This document shows, one piece after another, positions 24,051-36,280 of a stretch of DNA of 64,000 bases. Numbering within the stretch: the first letter of the stretch is position 1; the number at the start of each line of letters is the position of its first letter. Both the position numbers and the translations under genes were made by a program. The stretch is from Cornus controversa (lineage: Eukaryota; Streptophyta; Magnoliopsida; Cornales; Cornaceae), in contig CM048849.1 in NCBI GenBank assembly GCA_026545225.1, positions 43,486,336 to 43,550,335 of the forward strand, given 5' to 3'. The notes beneath the pieces were generated by a model that was not told the DNA's origin, did no database searches, and saw only the letters and a program-made list of their open reading frames with translations.

Positions 24051-25555
24051 AATAGGTCTTTGGGTGCGAAACCCCTTAACTGAGGTCATTAGGACTTTTA
24101 TAGTCATGAACTGAGCTTATGTTTATTATTTGTTTTTCATTAGACCATATTTTTTAGATTAGGTTTGGATTTTATTTTTATGACAATTATGTGAATATGA
24201 AAATCATATTTTTCTATGAAATAATATGAATTCTCTATATTTCTGTTTAAGTTCACTTTGATTTGTGATTGCATGATTGGAACACGTAGTTTATCAATGG
24301 ATGAAATACTTGAGTTTATAATTTAAGCATTGATGACTAATGTGTTGTATTTATTTATTTTTAGTGGTAAATCTTTTTAATTCATACAATTTGTGCACTA
24401 GTCTAACTTTGAGAGAATTAATTAAAAATTAATGTGAAGTTGACTAGATTATATTGTATGAGTAGCATTAAAGACTTAAATGATCAATAAAAAAAATTAA
24501 ATGAAAAGATTCTATTTTTATTCAGCATGAAAAGAAAAAATGAAAAAGAATTGTTGAAAATAAGACAAAAATGAAAAGGCTACCTTCGGAATTTGTTCGA
24601 AGCTACCACTATGGCATAAGTCTCCAATGAGATATCTTTTAAAGAAATTATTTTGAGGAAATAGATGGCTACCCCGAAAGAGTGAAAGTTACCGTCTTAC
24701 AAATAATTAAAAAAAAATTAAAATTCAATGAAAAATATTTGATTATGTGTGATTTTATTTGCTTAACATCCAATTTAGTTTTAGAAGATGAATCAAATGA
24801 ATTTGATTAATTTTTTATGATGTTGGATTGCACACATATGCATTTGTTAGATGAATTTTTAAATTTTTATAAATATTTTTGTATTGAAAATTGTGCCATG
24901 ATCATGAAATTAAGTATGAATTTGTTAGATGGGTTTTAAAATTGTGCAATTGTAAATTTTCTTATTTTTTTTTGAAAATTTTAGAACTCATTGTTATTTT
25001 ATGTGAAAATTTGGTTTTAATGATTATATGATTATTATATTTTATTTATTTATTTTCACATAAATAAAAATCTAAAAAGATTTTTCTATTTCAAATTTTT
25101 AGGAATTTATTTTTATTTTTCGGGCATTTTTAGGCTTTTTGTTTTTGAAAAATTGCAAAATTGGTCCAAGTTAGTCAACAGACCAATTTCACCTAGACAA
25201 GCTAGACCGGTCCCTATAGGCTTGACCAAGTCTATTTGAAGTGCTAGTGTGTGCATTGTGTTCATTTGGTACTTTTTCTCGCTTATATGCATTTTTCCTC
25301 ACTTTTCTCTCATTTTGCATCAACTCTTGACATACTTTGTGCTACATAATCTACATCATTTTAATTGATATTTGTGGTTGATTTTGAGTGGAATTGGTGG
25401 AAGGGATTAATCTTTGAAGGATTTGTGTTGGTTTTGGGAGATTGAATTAACAAAGTTTCATTCAAGCTTGTGTTTTCAAAGGCTGCACTACAAGTGTTTG
25501 TGAAAATTTCTCAATGGGTTTTATATTGTTATTTTGCATTCCTCTCATTGTGGCA
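24051..25555. other. Degenerate repeat-like DNA, no intact gene
   Basis: AT-rich. The block at about 24580-24690 (GGCTACCTTCGGAATTTGTT, GATGGCTACCCCGAAAGAG) has a less AT-rich, repeated look. This stretch lies upstream of the retroelement frame at 25556 and may be its leader or LTR, which is inference only. Confidence 0.35.
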
Positions 25556-26656
25556 ATGACCAGTGGATTAAGGAGACAAAGAGTTGATGTTTCTCTCACA
25601 TCGGAAGATAATATAATCTTCAATTTGAATTATTTTGATGAAGAATGTATCTTTGAGAATTATAGGAAAGTGATTGGTTGTAGGCCAATGTGATGTGAAA
25701 GAAGCTTTGATTTGGAAAGCATTTGGCAAGGTTATCATTTGGGGTTTGTGTACTAATTTAGAAATAATGGTTAGAGTTCCTTAGCTAATCTAAACAAAGA
25801 TTGTGTTCCCGACATAGTTCGCTACTTCTATGGCAATATGCTTTCTTATAATGAGAAGAAATTGTGGATGACTATGAAATGTTTTGGGATTGAGATTAAT
25901 GTGATAACCCAATTAATTTATGAAGTTATTGGTGTTCTAGAGGCAGAAAATGGTATAATTTTTTCATATGAAGGTACTGAGGAAAACATATCAAGCACGG
26001 AAGTAATCATTTAGATGTTGCGTGAACCTAATGCTCCATTGTTTAAGAATAAAATTCCTAGTGCTTACATCACTGACAACGTCTCTTCAATGAATTTGAT
26101 TGTGTCTTATACTCTTGATCCTCATGATCATAAAGGTGATTTGCCAAGGCATCGAGGTGAGATTTTGTATTACATTGTGAATGGTTATAGCGTTAGGCTC
26201 CGTTTGGATAGACACGAGAGAAAAGAAAGGAGATGATAACATTAGTTATGAGAGAAAAGAAAATAGAGGAGAGGATAGTAACAAGCTCTATTCATATTTG
26301 GATAAATAGGAAAGAAAAGAAAGGAGAAGATAGTATTGTTGTTTAGATAAGATATGAGAGAGAAAGGATAACGACGAAATTACTATCATATCCTTTTATA
26401 TTTATGGGACATGGGTGGAATAACAATTTTTTCTTTCTAATTGTTGATGGCAGTTTTGGAATTATGAAAGTACTACTTAAACACTATCCTTTCCCTCATA
26501 ATCTTCTCATTTTTGGAGGATAGGATATGAGGGATAATTATCCTCTCCTTTTTTTTTTTTTTTTTTTTCTCTCTTTACCCTTCCAAATTCCTCAATCCAA
26601 ACAGAACCTTAATGTGTCGACTACCATTTTGAGAACAATGATTCAAGAGTCTAATT
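25556..26656 (+). pseudogene. Decayed retroelement ORF (plant-transposon-protein-like)
   Basis: From an ATG at 25556 the translation gives MTSGLRRQRVDVSLTSEDN, then frames with several stops. A later stretch (PDIVRYFYGNMLSYNEKKLW and SMNLIVSYTLDPHDHKGDLP) resembles the helical domain of the large uncharacterised proteins of plant Gypsy/Athila-like elements. The frame runs into a MITE at 26196 and resumes cleanly after its TTA duplication (VNVSTTILRTMIQESN). It is then cut again at about 26656 by an LTR. The family assignment is by pattern memory only. Confidence 0.45.
26196..26608. mobile_element. Tourist/Harbinger MITE, TSD TTA
   Basis: The ends GGCTCCGTTTGGAT and (reverse-complemented) GGTTCTGTTTGGAT are flanked by TTA at 26193-26195 and 26609-26611. 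This is the same superfamily as the element at 16239. The interior again has AAAGAAAGG against CCTTTTTTT foldback tracts. Removing the element and one TTA restores the reading frame of the retroelement ORF it interrupts. Confidence 0.87.
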
Positions 26657-28400
26657 GTTACGCCTCGATTTTCGATTCTGGGAATCGAGGGTGATTAAGC
26701 TAGTCATCCACACTCTAATCACTCTTTGATATCATGCTCTGATACCAAGTTGTTATGCCCCGATTTTCGACTCTTGAAAATCGGAGGTGACGTCATCCAT
26801 TAAGCCCTAATGGAACGTCTATCCATTTACATTACTGCGGTAGCTTAAATTACATACACGTACATATACAGGTCCATTACAGACTCAATTAATCCCAATG
26901 GGTCCAATACTTGATGTACCTTACTCATCTAAACACATCTCAATGTCCCACCCAATCATACATTATGATATATTGTAATGTTGGTTACGATGCATCATAG
27001 TGTACAATACATCGCACATGTTATGAAAAGTTTTGGAATTTTAACTCACATCCGTCATGAAATTACTATACATCGTCCTCTCAGTTATGATGCATTGTTA
27101 TGTACGTTGCATCACATATGTTGTGAAACATGTTGCGAAAAGTCCTGAAATTTTAACCCATACTCTCACTTTCTTATGATGCATTGCTAATGGATTTACG
27201 ATTCATCACCAGATCACGATGCATCGTAATAGGAATTACGATGCATCGTAATCACTTAACTGATAGAACAACTAGTCATCAACTGACTACAACTTACACT
27301 ATCCTTATCCAAATCTCGACCTATAACATGTATACATTCTTTATAAGGTGAAAGGTATCAAAAATAGTCCGAGACATACTTCATATGATCCAAACATAAA
27401 TTTTACACTTCCAAGTGATCATGTTATAAACTCATACATTTGGAATAAAAAATTATCCGTTATACATTCATCCGTTGAAAGTCAAAATATGCCACACATG
27501 GCTAATACATAGAATGATCAATGGCATAGAGGTTATCTAAATGTAAAGACAATATAACCAAAAATAGTCAACATGCCACAAATCGGCATGGACATCTATA
27601 TACGTATCGAAGAACTTCAAAATCCACCGAGCCTCTCTAAGCCTTGTCCTCCATCGGTACTTTATCTGAAAAAGTTTTAAAGGAAGGAGGTAAGCATACA
27701 ACTATGCCTAGTAGAAATGATCCACCCGATTCTACCTTGATCAGACAACCATGCATGAATGCACATGAAGGCTCTACAAGTCACATGACATATATCCATG
27801 TTTTACATACTTAAAACATAAACTTTTAGAAATTATAAGTGATGCTTCACATTTCAACACAAAAATGAGTTATAAGGATTCACATATCATAAATGAACTC
27901 AGCATCACGTATACCTGAAATCAATTCAATTGAGGATTTTTGTTTGTCACAATCCATAGCAAAGGTTGTTTTGGGATCACATGCTCTGCTTACGCTCTAC
28001 GAGTTGTTAATCCAACGAAAGTAACATCTGCTTGACCAAGTTTTGGGTCTTACACCCTAGGGTTCGAAGCCCTTATTAATTCTCACACATGCCCCCAAAA
28101 ATCACAACTTCTCACAAAAGTGTACATCATCACACATATGCACAAAATCATGATTTTCACCAATTTCATCCAATGCAAAATTTTTATCAATGAATGCATT
28201 TTGATTTTCAACTCGTGCTTCTCACAATGCAATCCACTCATCTCATGGGAATCAATATTTTCGCATTTTTAAGAAAAATCATTCTTTTATGCATTTATTC
28301 AACACATGGAATCAAATCTAACAAACACTTCTCAAATCATCACAAGTTCACAATATGGATTCATTAACATCACTAAGTCATGCATAATACATAAATTTTA
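26657..28400 (-). mobile_element. Gypsy-type LTR with tRNA-Met primer site, minus strand
   Basis: Read on the minus strand, an LTR-like sequence ends GGGGCATAACA at 26752 and is followed by ACTTGGTATCAGAGC, the initiator-tRNA-Met primer-binding site used by many Gypsy elements. About 95 bp further, a second LTR-like end (GAGGCGTAACA) occurs at 26657. The body has repeated ACGATGCATCGTAA-like palindromes (26980-27260), like those in the long LTR at 58.5-61.4 kb. No protein domain is preserved and the far boundary (~28400) is uncertain. Confidence 0.6.
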
Positions 28401-29582
28401 TTTAGACACTCTAGACAATCTATATATATGCAATAAATAGGGTTGGCTTGTATGCATAGAGGAAGAAGAGAGGAAGAGGAATTCTAAAAAATATGTAATT
28501 TCCAATGGCCACACGCGGTTTCATGCTCTTAATGAATTCCTGACCATAATAAACCATGTGCAGCCGCATATTCACTTGACACATAACATATGAAAGTTTT
28601 ACGTGAGACATAATTTTCCATTCACACCATAATTTCCCAACAATTCCAGCAGCCAAGGATATTTTCCAGTTCATAGAATAGAAGAATAAAATGGTATCAG
28701 AGCCTATAAGACGTTAGGCAAGTTGTCGTGAAGTTGTGGGGGGTAAATTATTGACAGCTCGGGCTATATTTATAACGAAAAGGAGTTCTTTATTTAGGAC
28801 TATGTCTTCAAGTTCATCATCTTTAAGAAATTCAGCACAACCTCCAAATAATATGCCTAATAATAATATTTTTATGATTGTACTACACCAAATGTACCAA
28901 TTAATTTTAATATATAAAGTAGGAACCTTCAAATTTAGTTCTGATTACTCAATCAAAATTACTGAACAAACATTAGAATTAGTAAATCAATATAAAACAA
29001 TACAATTACTTGATACAAAGACTATATATATATATATATAATTTCATACATATAGGACTTGTTCAAATAGCAGCAAACCCATTATCAAGATTATAAGTAA
29101 TTACTTCAATTACATTGGCACTAGAGATTGTAAACATGACAAATTTCATGATTCGCTTTTAGGAATGGTGTAATCAAGTTTGTGTAATGGACCAATATAT
29201 TTTTAATATTTTTTAAATTATTCGGTATTACTAAAAGATAGAAATATTTTGAATACTAACTCTTAATGTCCAAACAACTAATTCTGATGTGAAATGAGGA
29301 ACTCAACCAATTGATTTAATTTATAAAGTATATTATAAAGCCATTACATAAACTTTCAATGTAAAATCTTTAAATCATACAAAGCCAGAAGAAACTATAC
29401 TATTACAAGAAGATACTTTTAAGAGCAAATATATTTATACCAAAGTGAATACAATCGAATGAAATAACACTCCCAAAACGTTGAAATTTACAACGAGCAA
29501 TACCTCCTCAAAAAGGTGGACGAGAAGATCAATTGATGGTCTCTCAAAACAATCCTCAAACCCTTTTTCCAAAACTAGCTCC

Positions 29583-30918
29583 AAATATTTCTCATCCATT
29601 TTCTTCAAATATCTCTCCTTTAACAAATTCTTATGCTTTGGCCATAGCCTCTTCTTCTAAAGAAAAAGTTTTCGTCCATGCACAAATCCCCATTTGTTCC
29701 AAAAACATATCCAAATCGATATATATCACCAAACCTCTATAATATCACGTTTTTATGCTACAACCAGGATTCTCAAACGAAACTCCAACTCAAGTTGCAC
29801 AAGCTTGTTTTCCTTCAGGGTGGAAATTTCCATTAGCGGACCCTAACAAAACCTAAGTTTTTTATGAAATAATTCTCTTAGATTTAAAATCCATCAAAAC
29901 CAAACATTACCAATGTCCAAATACCTCTTCCTATATCACACACTCTACTTGTCAAATTATTCAAATTCCGTCAACAATTGCTTGGAGAAATAATTTGTGC
30001 TTCCCTAAAAACCTCTCAAAAATATGATCCTCAATGGTGTAACTAATGGGATTATTGCAATGCCTGGTATAAAATATTTTTCTATAAAATCAAATATGAT
30101 CAACATTCATGGTTATTTTATTTTAAACGTAAATTCAATTTTGGTATTCCTAGTTGGTTCTTGCAATGCTGGAATTATTTTGGTCCAAATGAATAAAAAA
30201 TTTCAAAAGAAGTTCTAGAAGTATACAATATTTTTCTAAATTTCTTGGGATAATCAATTTTTGTTGAAAAATATTGTATCCTTGTAGAACTTCTTTTGAA
30301 AAAAATTATTCATTCGGACCAAAATAATTCCACCATTGAGTTAACCAATTAGGAATATCAAAATTGAAGTTACGATTAAAATAAAATAACCACGAATGTT
30401 GATAATATTTTTTTGGTATAAAAATGTTTAATACCAAGCATCGTAATAACCTCAGTAGTTGTACCATTGAGGATCATATTTTTGAGAAAGTTTTTTAGGA
30501 GAGCACGAATTATGTCCCCAAGCTATTGATGACAGAATTTGAATAATTTGACAAGTGGAGGGGGTGATATAGGAAGAGGTATTTGGATCTTGGTAAAGTT
30601 TGGTTTTGATGGATTTTAAATATAAGAGAATCATTTCATAAAAAAACTTAGATTTTGCCAGGGTTTGTTGATGGAAATTTCCACCTGGGAGGGAAACAAG
30701 CTTGTGCAACTTGAGTTAAAGTTTTGTTTGAAAATATTGGTTCAGCGTAAAAACTTGAGATTGTAAAGGTTTGGTGAAGTATATCAATGTGGATGTGTTT
30801 TTGGAACGAAGGGTATTTGTGCTTGAACAATAGCTTTTTCTTTAGAAGAAGAGGCTATGGCTGAAGCATAAGAATTTGTTGGAGGGATATTTGAAGAAAA
30901 TGGATGAGAAATATCTCT
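29583..30918. repeat. Long inverted duplication of pararetroviral DNA
   Basis: The left arm (29583-30238) and the reverse complement of the right arm (30264-30918) align along their whole length at roughly 85% by eye. They share AAGCTTGTTT, AAATCCATCAAAACCAAAC and AATATGATCCTCAATGGT. The spacer is about 25 bp. A transcript across it could fold into a hairpin more than 600 bp long. Confidence 0.88.
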
Positions 30919-31430
30919 TGATGCTGGGACATCGCTTGGATAATATTATTGGAAAGTATTGAAGCCTTCCAAAACTTCTTTTGGTAGAAAATTTTCATTT
31001 GGACCGTAATAATTCCACCATTGAGAAAACAAATTTGAATAATTCCACCGTTGAGTAAACCAATTTGGAGTGTCAAAATTGAACTTGCGATTGAAATAAA
31101 ATAACCAAGAATGCTGAAAATTTTTATTTTGAACGAAAAATGTTTTGTACCATGAAATGCAATATTCCCAATCGTTATACCGCTCGAAATTGAACATACT
31201 CAAATTATCTAACAAAGTAAAATACGACGACTCAAATATAAAAATTGAAAACTTACAAATTGACAACTTGATAAATTGAGAAGTTGATATTGGAGATACA
31301 GAAATCAAATCTAATTTGGAGAATACAAAGTGAATATGGAAGGATGGAAGGAGAGGTGTGCAAGCTTTTCTCAAAGAATGAGATTTAGCTTTGGGATTGC
31401 TTGTGGTTTTTGCATGTCTTGAAAAATAAT

Positions 31431-31449
31431 GGAGTCCCTCTTTTATAGC
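31431..31449 (-). promoter_or_regulatory. Pararetrovirus-type TATA box and leader start
   Basis: On the minus strand GCTATAAAAGAGGGACTCC is followed by an A/C-rich leader, the layout of caulimovirid 35S-like promoters. TGACTAAG and TGATTAAG, similar to half as-1 sites, lie upstream on the same strand. Activity is not shown. Confidence 0.5.
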
Positions 31450-31814
31450 TGAAAATGGAGGGAACTAGATCCTTGAATCATGGCTTTACTTAATCACTTT
31501 TTCCAAAAGTAGTTTGCAAGCAGGAGACATTTTATCTTGTTCTGAAAAGACCTTTTGTCCTTGTTGATCATTGTTTGGATATGATGGAGATCAAAAGGAG
31601 CACAGTCTAAAACATCTTAGTCACCTATCAGCTGAGAAAATAAAATGCAATAGTAAGAATTAATATCTAGATAATATGGTCTATGGCATGTTAAGAGTGG
31701 TGAGAGTAACAAGTTCGAACCTGCATTCTCATTTCTCATATCTGACTGAATCCATTAGGCTAAACAAATACTCTCTCTCTCTCCACACTAAGCCCAGGGT
31801 CTTCAAAAAATACG

Positions 31815-32340
31815 GATATGATGCCACAGGTACGATGATATGACAAATTTTAACATTCAAGATGTGAATGCACTAATATAAATTTAAGAAATTATATTTT
31901 TATATATTAAAAAATTAAATTATTAATATTTTTTTTATAAAATATTATGATTAACAAATAAAATAAGAGTTAAGAGCCATATTACGTAAATTTGTATGGA
32001 TAAATTTTGTACTAAATCATAATATATATATCTCAACACTTTTTTTTTAAAATAAAATTTAAACTTTTCAAACAAACAAAATACAAATATGGCAGTATAC
32101 GACAATATAAAAATAATAAATTATATTCTTATATATACAAAAAAAATTAAATTATTAACTTTTTTTATTATAAAATATTATGATTAATAAACAAAATAAG
32201 AGTTAAGAGTCATATTGCATAATTTGCATAGATAAATTTTGTACTAAATCATAATATATATCTCAACACTTATTTTTTAAATAAATTTTAAATTTTTTTT
32301 AACAATTATACCATGATATTATTATTGAAAAAGTTATCGG
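31815..32340. repeat. ~230-bp AT-rich unit repeated twice
   Basis: Two diverged copies (about 31880-32060 and 32110-32300) share AAATAAAATAAGAGTTAAGAG, GATAAATTTTGTACTAAATC and ATATATCTCAACACT. A third relative lies in the element at 50172-50670. They are non-coding MITE-like relics. Confidence 0.75.
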
Positions 32341-32366
32341 GCTAGAGAATTTCACCCAATACAAAC

Positions 32367-32768
32367 TGTGACGGACTCAGAAATTTTGGTGAGGGGGGGG
32401 GGGGGGGCGACATTTAACAAAATAAAATAAAATTCAAACCATCGTAATAATTCTATTAAGTAAATTTATTATCTTTCATTGATAAAATTTATTTTATTTA
32501 TTAAGAGTTTTCAAAAAAAATTTAATTTTTTTAATTTATTTATTAAAAAATTAAATAAATTTATTATTTTAAAATTATTGTTATAGATATAGAGAGATAG
32601 AGTGTATATATATAGAGAGAGAGCTGATAGAGAGAGATAGAGAGAGAGAGAGGGGACAAAGAGGGGGAAAATAGAGAAAATCAGAGAGGGATTGAGAGAG
32701 ATGGGACATAGCGAGAGGGGACAAAGAGAGAAAGAAAGGGAAAAAGAGAGAGAGAAAGATTAAAAAAT
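32367..32768. mobile_element. Right-truncated hAT MITE with poly-G tract
   Basis: TGTGACGGACTCAGAAATTT and a run of about 15 G are followed by the same interior as the intact element at 41571-42161 (CATCGTAATAATTCTATT, ATAGATATAGAGAGA, GA-rich tract). The right terminal repeat is absent. Confidence 0.8.
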
Positions 32769-34500
32769 GAGATTGCGTGGCTGTGCCTTCGTGTCTGAGT
32801 ACAAACATTAGTTTTTCCATGATAATAAGAAAATTTGATAAATATATGCATAATTTTCATATTACCTCCAAAGTATCCAATACTTACTCGGAGGATATTC
32901 AATTATCTTTCTATAAAGAAGCAATTTAAGTATTCGGAGTACCTAAAAAATGGAGGGTTTGTATTTGGTGGAGTAATATATATTAGATACCCGGATATTA
33001 AAGAATTTTCCAATATATACCATGCCATTAACTCTCTAACATTATAAGTTACGTTTAGTTTAGTTTTTTTAAAGTGATTTATGTTTTCTTGCAACAGTTT
33101 TCCGTAGAAAACAAAGAACTATTTGAAGACTCCTAGCGACAAATTATACCCCTATTTGTACATATGTGGTTTCAATGTTCACATTCACTTAACTATATAT
33201 GACGGATTAAAAAGTATCAATTATCATAGAGCACTCTTTCACCATTAGTTTTCAATTCTCTTCGCTTCTGTTTTAAGAGAAGAAACAAAAACTCCAACTA
33301 ATCAACATTGATGTACCCATCTAATGCAAAATAAATTTTCACAACAAGGATTTTGAAGAGGCTTCTTCCCAACTTCAAACTGTATCATTGTAAAGTTGTG
33401 AGCCAAATTTTGTTTCGACTCGAGTCGTATTATTAGACTTTGTGTGAGTTTTTTCAGATCCAGGACTATCATATTTGAAAAAAAAATTGATCCATTTTTT
33501 TTTGGGGATCATGAATCGAGATAAAGAGAATGCTAGAAGTCAAAATTTCACCTAAACTATAAGCCAAAATACGTAAATCTTTGTATTTTGTGTTTTTACG
33601 TTTTCTGTTAATTCTTAATTCAAAATTTCACCTAAGCTATAAACCAAAATACGTAAATCTTTGTATTTTGTGTGTTGTACGGTTTTACGTTTTCTGTCAA
33701 TTCTTGATTGTGTCTCTGATCAGTCGTAACAAATTCACGTCATTTGTGTGGCGTATGCTCATTTCTTTCCACATGTAACGAAATATACCAAACTTGATTT
33801 AGGCCATTGAAAAAGATTGAAATAAAAGGAAAATCAAAGAACATATGCCAAGACACTCTCTTTAAACACAATCCTCTGACTTTTCTATTTCATCAGTTCA
33901 CAAAAGCAAGCAATAGCAAGACAATTTGGTGACAAATTATGTTGTCAAGACAACTATGGCTGCCAATGTAGTGGTCAATTTATAAACACTAACTCCTACC
34001 ATGTGATGATTTTCTCTACCCCCATCACCCTTTGTTTCGTGCACGCCAAAAAGTGAACATTTCATGGGATGGATAAACTCAAATCCTTATATATGAGACT
34101 ACGACTTGATTCAAGATGGGACAATGGAATAAAGTTTAGTAACACCACACTCTTGCAACCACCATTGAAACGAAGAACACAATTAAGAAACAGATAAAAC
34201 CTAAGATTAAGATGATTCGACGTACAGTCTACGTCCATGGTGAAACAAAATTTAGGCCACAACTTCACAGAACATCATATGTTGTTGATCATCCAATTAA
34301 ATGCTGAGGTCTCCAAGTAGCTGATGAAGCTCCAATGGAGAATCTCTTATCACTGCATACAAATTAACAGCTGATGTTGAAATACACAGCAATATCAAAC
34401 ACTGACTACGAACAAAATTGAAGAAGATGAAGAAGAAAGAAATTTATTAATGCTATGAACTTGTGGATACAATAATCATAGTTATATATTTTCGCCTCAA
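32769..34500. other. Intergenic with an ~80-bp tandem duplication
   Basis: CAAAATTTCACCTAAACTAT to TTAATTCTTAATT at 33541-33620 is repeated at 33621-33709 with a 9-bp insertion (TGTTGTACG-like). The rest shows no recognisable gene. Confidence 0.6.
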
Positions 34501-34559
34501 GTGAGTTATGTCAGACTAATTTTGGGCATTTGGTTAACCTCAGACCTGAAACATTCTCC

Positions 34560-34608
34560 TCTTTTCTCTTCTTCTTCTTCATCTTCATCTTCATCTTCAT
34601 CTTCTTTA
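34560..34608 (-). repeat. TCTTCA microsatellite in the DUF1685 gene 3' UTR
   Basis: CTTCTTCTTC followed by several TCATCT/TCTTCA units about 150-195 bp past the stop codon of the minus-strand gene. It probably lies in that gene's 3' untranslated region. Confidence 0.6.
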
Positions 34609-34756
34609 AAGCGGAACCCATCATTGACAGATTCAAACATGTCCATCTCCAGTTAAAGAATCGAAGGACCATTCGTCCTGCTGACACTGAATACCCATGG
34701 TGAAGAATATGTCCATTCATTTACTCAGATGATGAAGTTAGAACTTTCAATTGCTT

Positions 34757-36208
34757 TTAACTGCACAATCTAACAGTACATGCCACCGTCTGTGCCCATA
34801 ATTTGAGCCTTGCTTTGACATCTTCAGGATGATCACCTGAATTAATAGAGAGGCAACAGAAAGGTTAGAACCAAACATTCCAAGCTACTTCAACTCCAAA
34901 TCAAACAAAGTTAACCAAGAATTTTACATAAAAAAAGGCCAGAAAGCTGAAAATTACAAGTCAGATTTTAACTTAATTGCATAAAAACGACTTCAAGAAA
35001 CATGTTCAAGGCAAGGAGCTAACCAAATATTAAAATTTACTGGAGAGGTATGTTATAAAAGCCAAACAAAGTGCACCAAATCAGAACCAAAATTTTATGT
35101 TCGTCGCAAATACATATCACAAACAGGTCTATGATAAAGAAACCAACATGATTTAACAGATTCTTGAAGTATATTCACATTTTCGCAGGTTAACAATCAC
35201 AAAAGGCCGCCCTAGCCAATTATCAATGGAGAATCAACTGTGTTATTAAGTTTTAGGTGATTATGCTCAAAGTCTAAATGGAGTCCTCCTACAAAATTTA
35301 CGAGATAAAATCATGAATAAAACCTTTTGAAAGCCCCAAAACAATCCATATTTTCTCAAAATGAATCATAATGAAACAAGCAAAGGAAAAACCACAATTC
35401 ACTTACAAAATGAACAAGTTTTTTCTTTATCTTCAAAACACCCTGTGCAAACCAGATCTCAATGAGGAAAAACAACAACAACAACAAACACAAACAATCA
35501 TTCCTCCCAAATATATATATTTCTCCTATAAAACAACTAAACAAAACATATCATGACCAAAAGCAAAGCTAACTTTAGATATTCATGATTTCATCAATAA
35601 ACCACCCAAGCAGATAATACCACAATTTACGACAAATTTCTACAGTCTTTTACGCACTAAACAGAAAACATCACAATCAATTACAAGTAACAGTTCAAAG
35701 AACAACCTAATCAGATAATTCTACAATCTAAACAGAAATTTTTACCAGGACTAGAGATCTTCCAATTGGCAATGGGAGCCTCCGAGGTCACCGACGCCGA
35801 CGGAGAGGACTCCGGCGACTTCTGCTGCTCATCAAGATACTTCTGACTCATGGAGTAACAGAGCTCAAGAGCAGGCAAAGTGTTGCAGAGCTCAGGTATT
35901 TCCTCATAGTTGAACCCAAATCCTAAGTCCAAACAGCCCTTGAGCTCATCCAAATCTTCGTCTGTCAAGCTCTTCGTCCTCAAGATCTCATCTTCCTCAG
36001 GTGTCTCCACGTACCCTTCAAGGAACACTTGGTATTTCTTCTTCTTGGTTTTGTTTCTGAGCCAGGGGTCTTCATTCTTGAGCAACCCAGTTGATGGGTT
36101 GTCCATTGTTTCCTCTGTAAATTCTTGGGTTTCATGTTCTAAGTATGGAACCTCCTGGATGGAGCTTCCATAGAGCTTAGATCTTTTTTCAGGTGAGAAG
36201 CTCCCCAT
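34757..36208 (-). CDS. DUF1685-family protein, two exons
   Basis: Exon 1 is 36208-35746 and exon 2 is 34836-34757, joined by a GT-AG intron of about 0.9 kb; the product is 180 aa. The conserved DUF1685 core lies at about residues 79-127: SLTDEDLDELKGCLDLGFGF, then ELCNTLPALELCYSMS. The C-terminal VKARLKLWAQTVACTVRLCS supplied by exon 2 is also typical of the family, which supports the splice. The first 60 residues are acidic and low in complexity, with a basic NKTKKKK patch at 52-58; residues 128-142 are Ser-rich. No signal peptide or membrane segment is seen. The family is plant-specific and has no established biochemical role. The ATG follows a GA-rich leader and a TATA box about 65 bp upstream. 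Confidence 0.93.
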
Positions 36209-36268
36209 CTTTCTTTCTCTCTCTTTCTTTCTCTCTCTTAAAAGTGTTTTTGTTCGAGGAGAGAGCCT

Positions 36269-36280
36269 GTTTTTATAGGA
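36269..36280 (-). promoter_or_regulatory. TATA box of the DUF1685 gene
   Basis: On the minus strand CCTATAAAAACAGG lies about 60-70 bp upstream of the start codon, leaving room for a leader of about 35 bases rich in GAAAGA repeats. Confidence 0.65.

Larger units (their letters stand above)
28693..31450. mobile_element. Endogenous pararetrovirus (caulimovirid) relic, rearranged
   Basis: A TGGTATCAGAGCC primer site at 28693 is followed on the plus strand by fragments resembling a caulimovirid movement-protein region (about 29045-29360), broken by many stops. From 29583 the sequence forms a long inverted duplication (arms 29583-30238 and 30264-30918) whose arms both resemble one virus ORF segment. 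A further minus-strand fragment of that ORF lies at 31070-31200, and a viral-type promoter at about 31440. Every frame is disrupted; nothing is intact. The PBS alone could belong to a Gypsy LTR element, but the protein fragments and promoter favour a pararetrovirus. Confidence 0.65.

Noticed and set aside
31640-31760. tRNA-like stretch with AAGTTCGAACCTGC resembling a T-loop
   Set aside because: No cloverleaf can be drawn: no acceptor pairing and no anticodon arm at the right distance.
34511-34720. Lys/Met-rich minus frame downstream of the DUF1685 gene
   Set aside because: Its composition comes from the TCTTCA microsatellite, and it sits in the probable 3' UTR.
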